Below are positions 50,553 to 51,891 of a stretch of 51,891 nt of DNA, piece by piece (position 1 is the first letter of the stretch; every line of letters starts with the position of its first letter). The notes under the pieces were generated by a model. It was not told the DNA's origin and ran no database searches. It was given only the letters and a program-made list of their open reading frames with translations. The DNA lies in assembly GCA_033064195.1 (NCBI GenBank), contig JARBJD010000435.1, forward strand, positions 1-51,891. Reading direction: 5' to 3'. Position numbers and translations under genes: made by a program. The stretch is from Blattamonas nauphoetae. Taxonomy: Eukaryota; Preaxostyla; Oxymonadida.

Positions 50553-50584
50553 GAAATATGGTCAGGACAGTGGTTGGATCTGCC
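50553..50584. repeat. Right terminal inverted repeat of hAT 2
   Basis: GAAATATGGTCAGGACAGTG through GGATCTGCC, 32 bases, exact reverse complement of 47681-47712. Confidence 0.9.
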
Positions 50585-50592
50585 CTGCCTGC
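50585..50592. repeat. Target-site duplication, right copy (hAT 2)
   Basis: CTGCCTGC, identical to 47671-47678. Confidence 0.75.
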
Positions 50593-51891
50593 CTGTGCTG
50601 GCCCTGAGCAGGACAGTGTGTTCTCGACCACCAGAGTGGAGTGGAATCCAGGTGAAGATTGGATGTGAGCGATAGAACCGCCGACTTGAAGACATTCCCC
50701 AAACTCTCCTTCCTTCTGGATCTAAAGAATACTCCATTCTGAAGACGATTGCACACACGCCTTCCAAGCAACAGAAAGCGTTCCGCATGGAATCTGTGCC
50801 TCTCCACATTCTGAGCCGTTGGTGTTTCCTCCTTTCTGCACAACCATGTTCATCCCTTCCTCTCTCGGTTCTCCAGTTGTGAAACTCAATCCATCAGCAA
50901 CAACACGCATTCCTGTTGGTCCTTTGACAAACTTCTCGAAAATGTATGTTGACAGATATTGAAACTCGGAAGAGGGAAAGACGATCTGTTCTGAGATTCC
51001 GTGTGTGTCGGAATCGAATGTGAAGGCGAGTGTTTCGGTGAAGCCAACAAATTGAGCGATGAACGTCGCTCCTTTCGGCAGATTCGAGCCTGTCACTTCA
51101 ACCACTCCAATTGTGTGCTGGACGTTTGTGAATCTGAACACTGCTGTCTTCACACTGCCTGTCTTTGGCACTTTGAACGATCCAGCCCCGATCTTTGACA
51201 GAAGTCCTGTCTCCCAATTCGAGACGACGTAAGTCGCTCCTTCAATCAGACCACTCGCTGGGAACGAGAAGTACGTTGTAGACGCAAAAAACGTCTGGTC
51301 GAAACTGAGATCGTTGAAGTCGTTTGAACTGGACGAGGATGAGGTGCATTGGAAGGTGATGCTGAAATTTTTGTTGACTGGGAAGTTCTCCCCAGCGAGG
51401 ACGACTGTGGGATCCTCGCCGTCTGAAGAGAGGCTGCACGTGACGGAGTTGAGACGAGGAGGAGCATCTGGGAATGTCAATCCAGTGTCTGTCGGCAATT
51501 GGATGATTGAGTCATACGGGCTGATCGATTGAATTGTGTAGATTTCACCAAACTTGAACTGATCCGATCCATGAACTTTCATTCGGCCTGTGAACCTCCC
51601 GTTTTCCAGATTCACAGCAATATTGGCCGGACGATCCTCGGAATCTGTGAGGGCGATGGTGTACGTCTTGTCGTTTGGAACATTCAGAATCCTCCAGTGA
51701 AAATGGCATAGTCAGCATCAGCCTCATCCAGAATCGGATCTTTGTACGACAGCGTCGGTTTGGGTGGTGTTTGGAAACGTACTAAAGTTCAACAAAGCGG
51801 TGTGTGTCGAGTCGATGTCACTCACAACAGAGTCAATTGAGTATGTGCGAGCGAGCTCGAAGGTTGGTTCAGAACACTGAATTCGTGGCTT
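50593..51891 (-). pseudogene. Beta-helix surface-protein gene 2, upstream part, running off the window
   Basis: It reads leftward from beyond the window edge. The main open block (51615-50722) has Ig/invasin-like beta repeats: FKFGEIYTIQSISPYDSIIQ, VTCSLSSDGEDPTVVLAGEN, TIGVVEVTGSNLPKGATFIA. It then has the family's cysteine block GNTNGSECGEAQIPCGTLSV near 50790, and LVVENTLSCSGPAQAG just before the hAT element. Frame changes near 51615, 51680 and 50720 show that the copy is broken. The cysteine block ('C-x5-C' followed by a helix-like stretch) is the same kind as at the front of the 40042 gene. The gene resumes at 47670 on the other side of the hAT. Confidence 0.55.

Larger units (their letters stand above)
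47679..50584. mobile_element. hAT transposon, copy 2, 2.9 kb
   Basis: Perfect 32-base inverted ends (47681-47712 and 50553-50584) begin GGCAGATCCAACCACTGTCC. An 8-base duplication flanks the element, as expected for hAT. The transposase runs leftward inside. About 47750-48500 is non-coding 3' sequence. The element lies inside a minus-strand surface-protein gene. Perfect ends with a worn transposase suggest the ends were kept or the copy was mobilised by another hAT. Confidence 0.85.

Overview
The window looks like a piece of a protist nuclear genome. It carries a large Polinton/Maverick element whose left and right ends both lie inside the window, set in host DNA rich in broken gene-family copies and transposons. 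The standard genetic code fits every long frame. Host sequence includes right-handed beta-helix surface-protein genes with 'CG...PC' cysteine segments, fragments of an ABCC (MRP) transporter, and an inositol-trisphosphate-receptor-like channel fragment. The surface-protein style recalls oxymonad flagellates such as Blattamonas. Maverick-rich parabasalids such as Trichomonas are the main alternative. This placement is inference, not proof.

Layout. 1-2260: no confident gene. 2341-3478: two ABCC transporter fragments in the reverse of their normal order. 3480-4389: GGACA-rich fold-back repeats and a 34-base palindrome. 4390-39161: the Polinton, about 34.8 kb, with 3.2-3.8 kb inverted terminal arms (4390-8204 and 35966-39161). 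Its genes are a small two-repeat protein family, protein-primed DNA polymerase B, rve integrase, a coiled-coil protein, packaging ATPase, several small virion-like proteins, two tandem capsid-family genes, a small unassigned protein and a fibre-like gene with an S74 chaperone domain. It is a fossil: several genes look whole and several are broken. Most of its genes start a few bases downstream of the same T-rich box ending in a TATAAATG-like sequence.

Two transposons sit inside the Polinton. A 3.1 kb element (11349-14464) with ~415 bp inverted repeats and an exact 9 bp target duplication splits the polymerase gene, and it holds what looks like a captured intron-containing host gene piece. A 9.3 kb element (21275-30596) with a short inverted repeat and a 9 bp target duplication lies between two small virion-like genes. 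It carries a hAT transposase and host-like sequence including the channel fragment. Without these two inserts the Polinton is about 22 kb, a normal size for the family.

39162-51891 is host sequence. A surface-protein gene (40042-41730) is split by a 412 bp fold-back MITE with an 8 bp target duplication. Degenerate surface-protein sequence follows (41760-46340). A second surface-protein gene on the minus strand (51891 to about 46746) is split by a 2.9 kb hAT element (47679-50584) with 32 bp perfect inverted ends and an 8 bp target duplication. The region is a stack of insertions that can be ordered in time: Polinton first, then two DNA transposons inside it, with independent hAT and MITE insertions in neighbouring surface genes.
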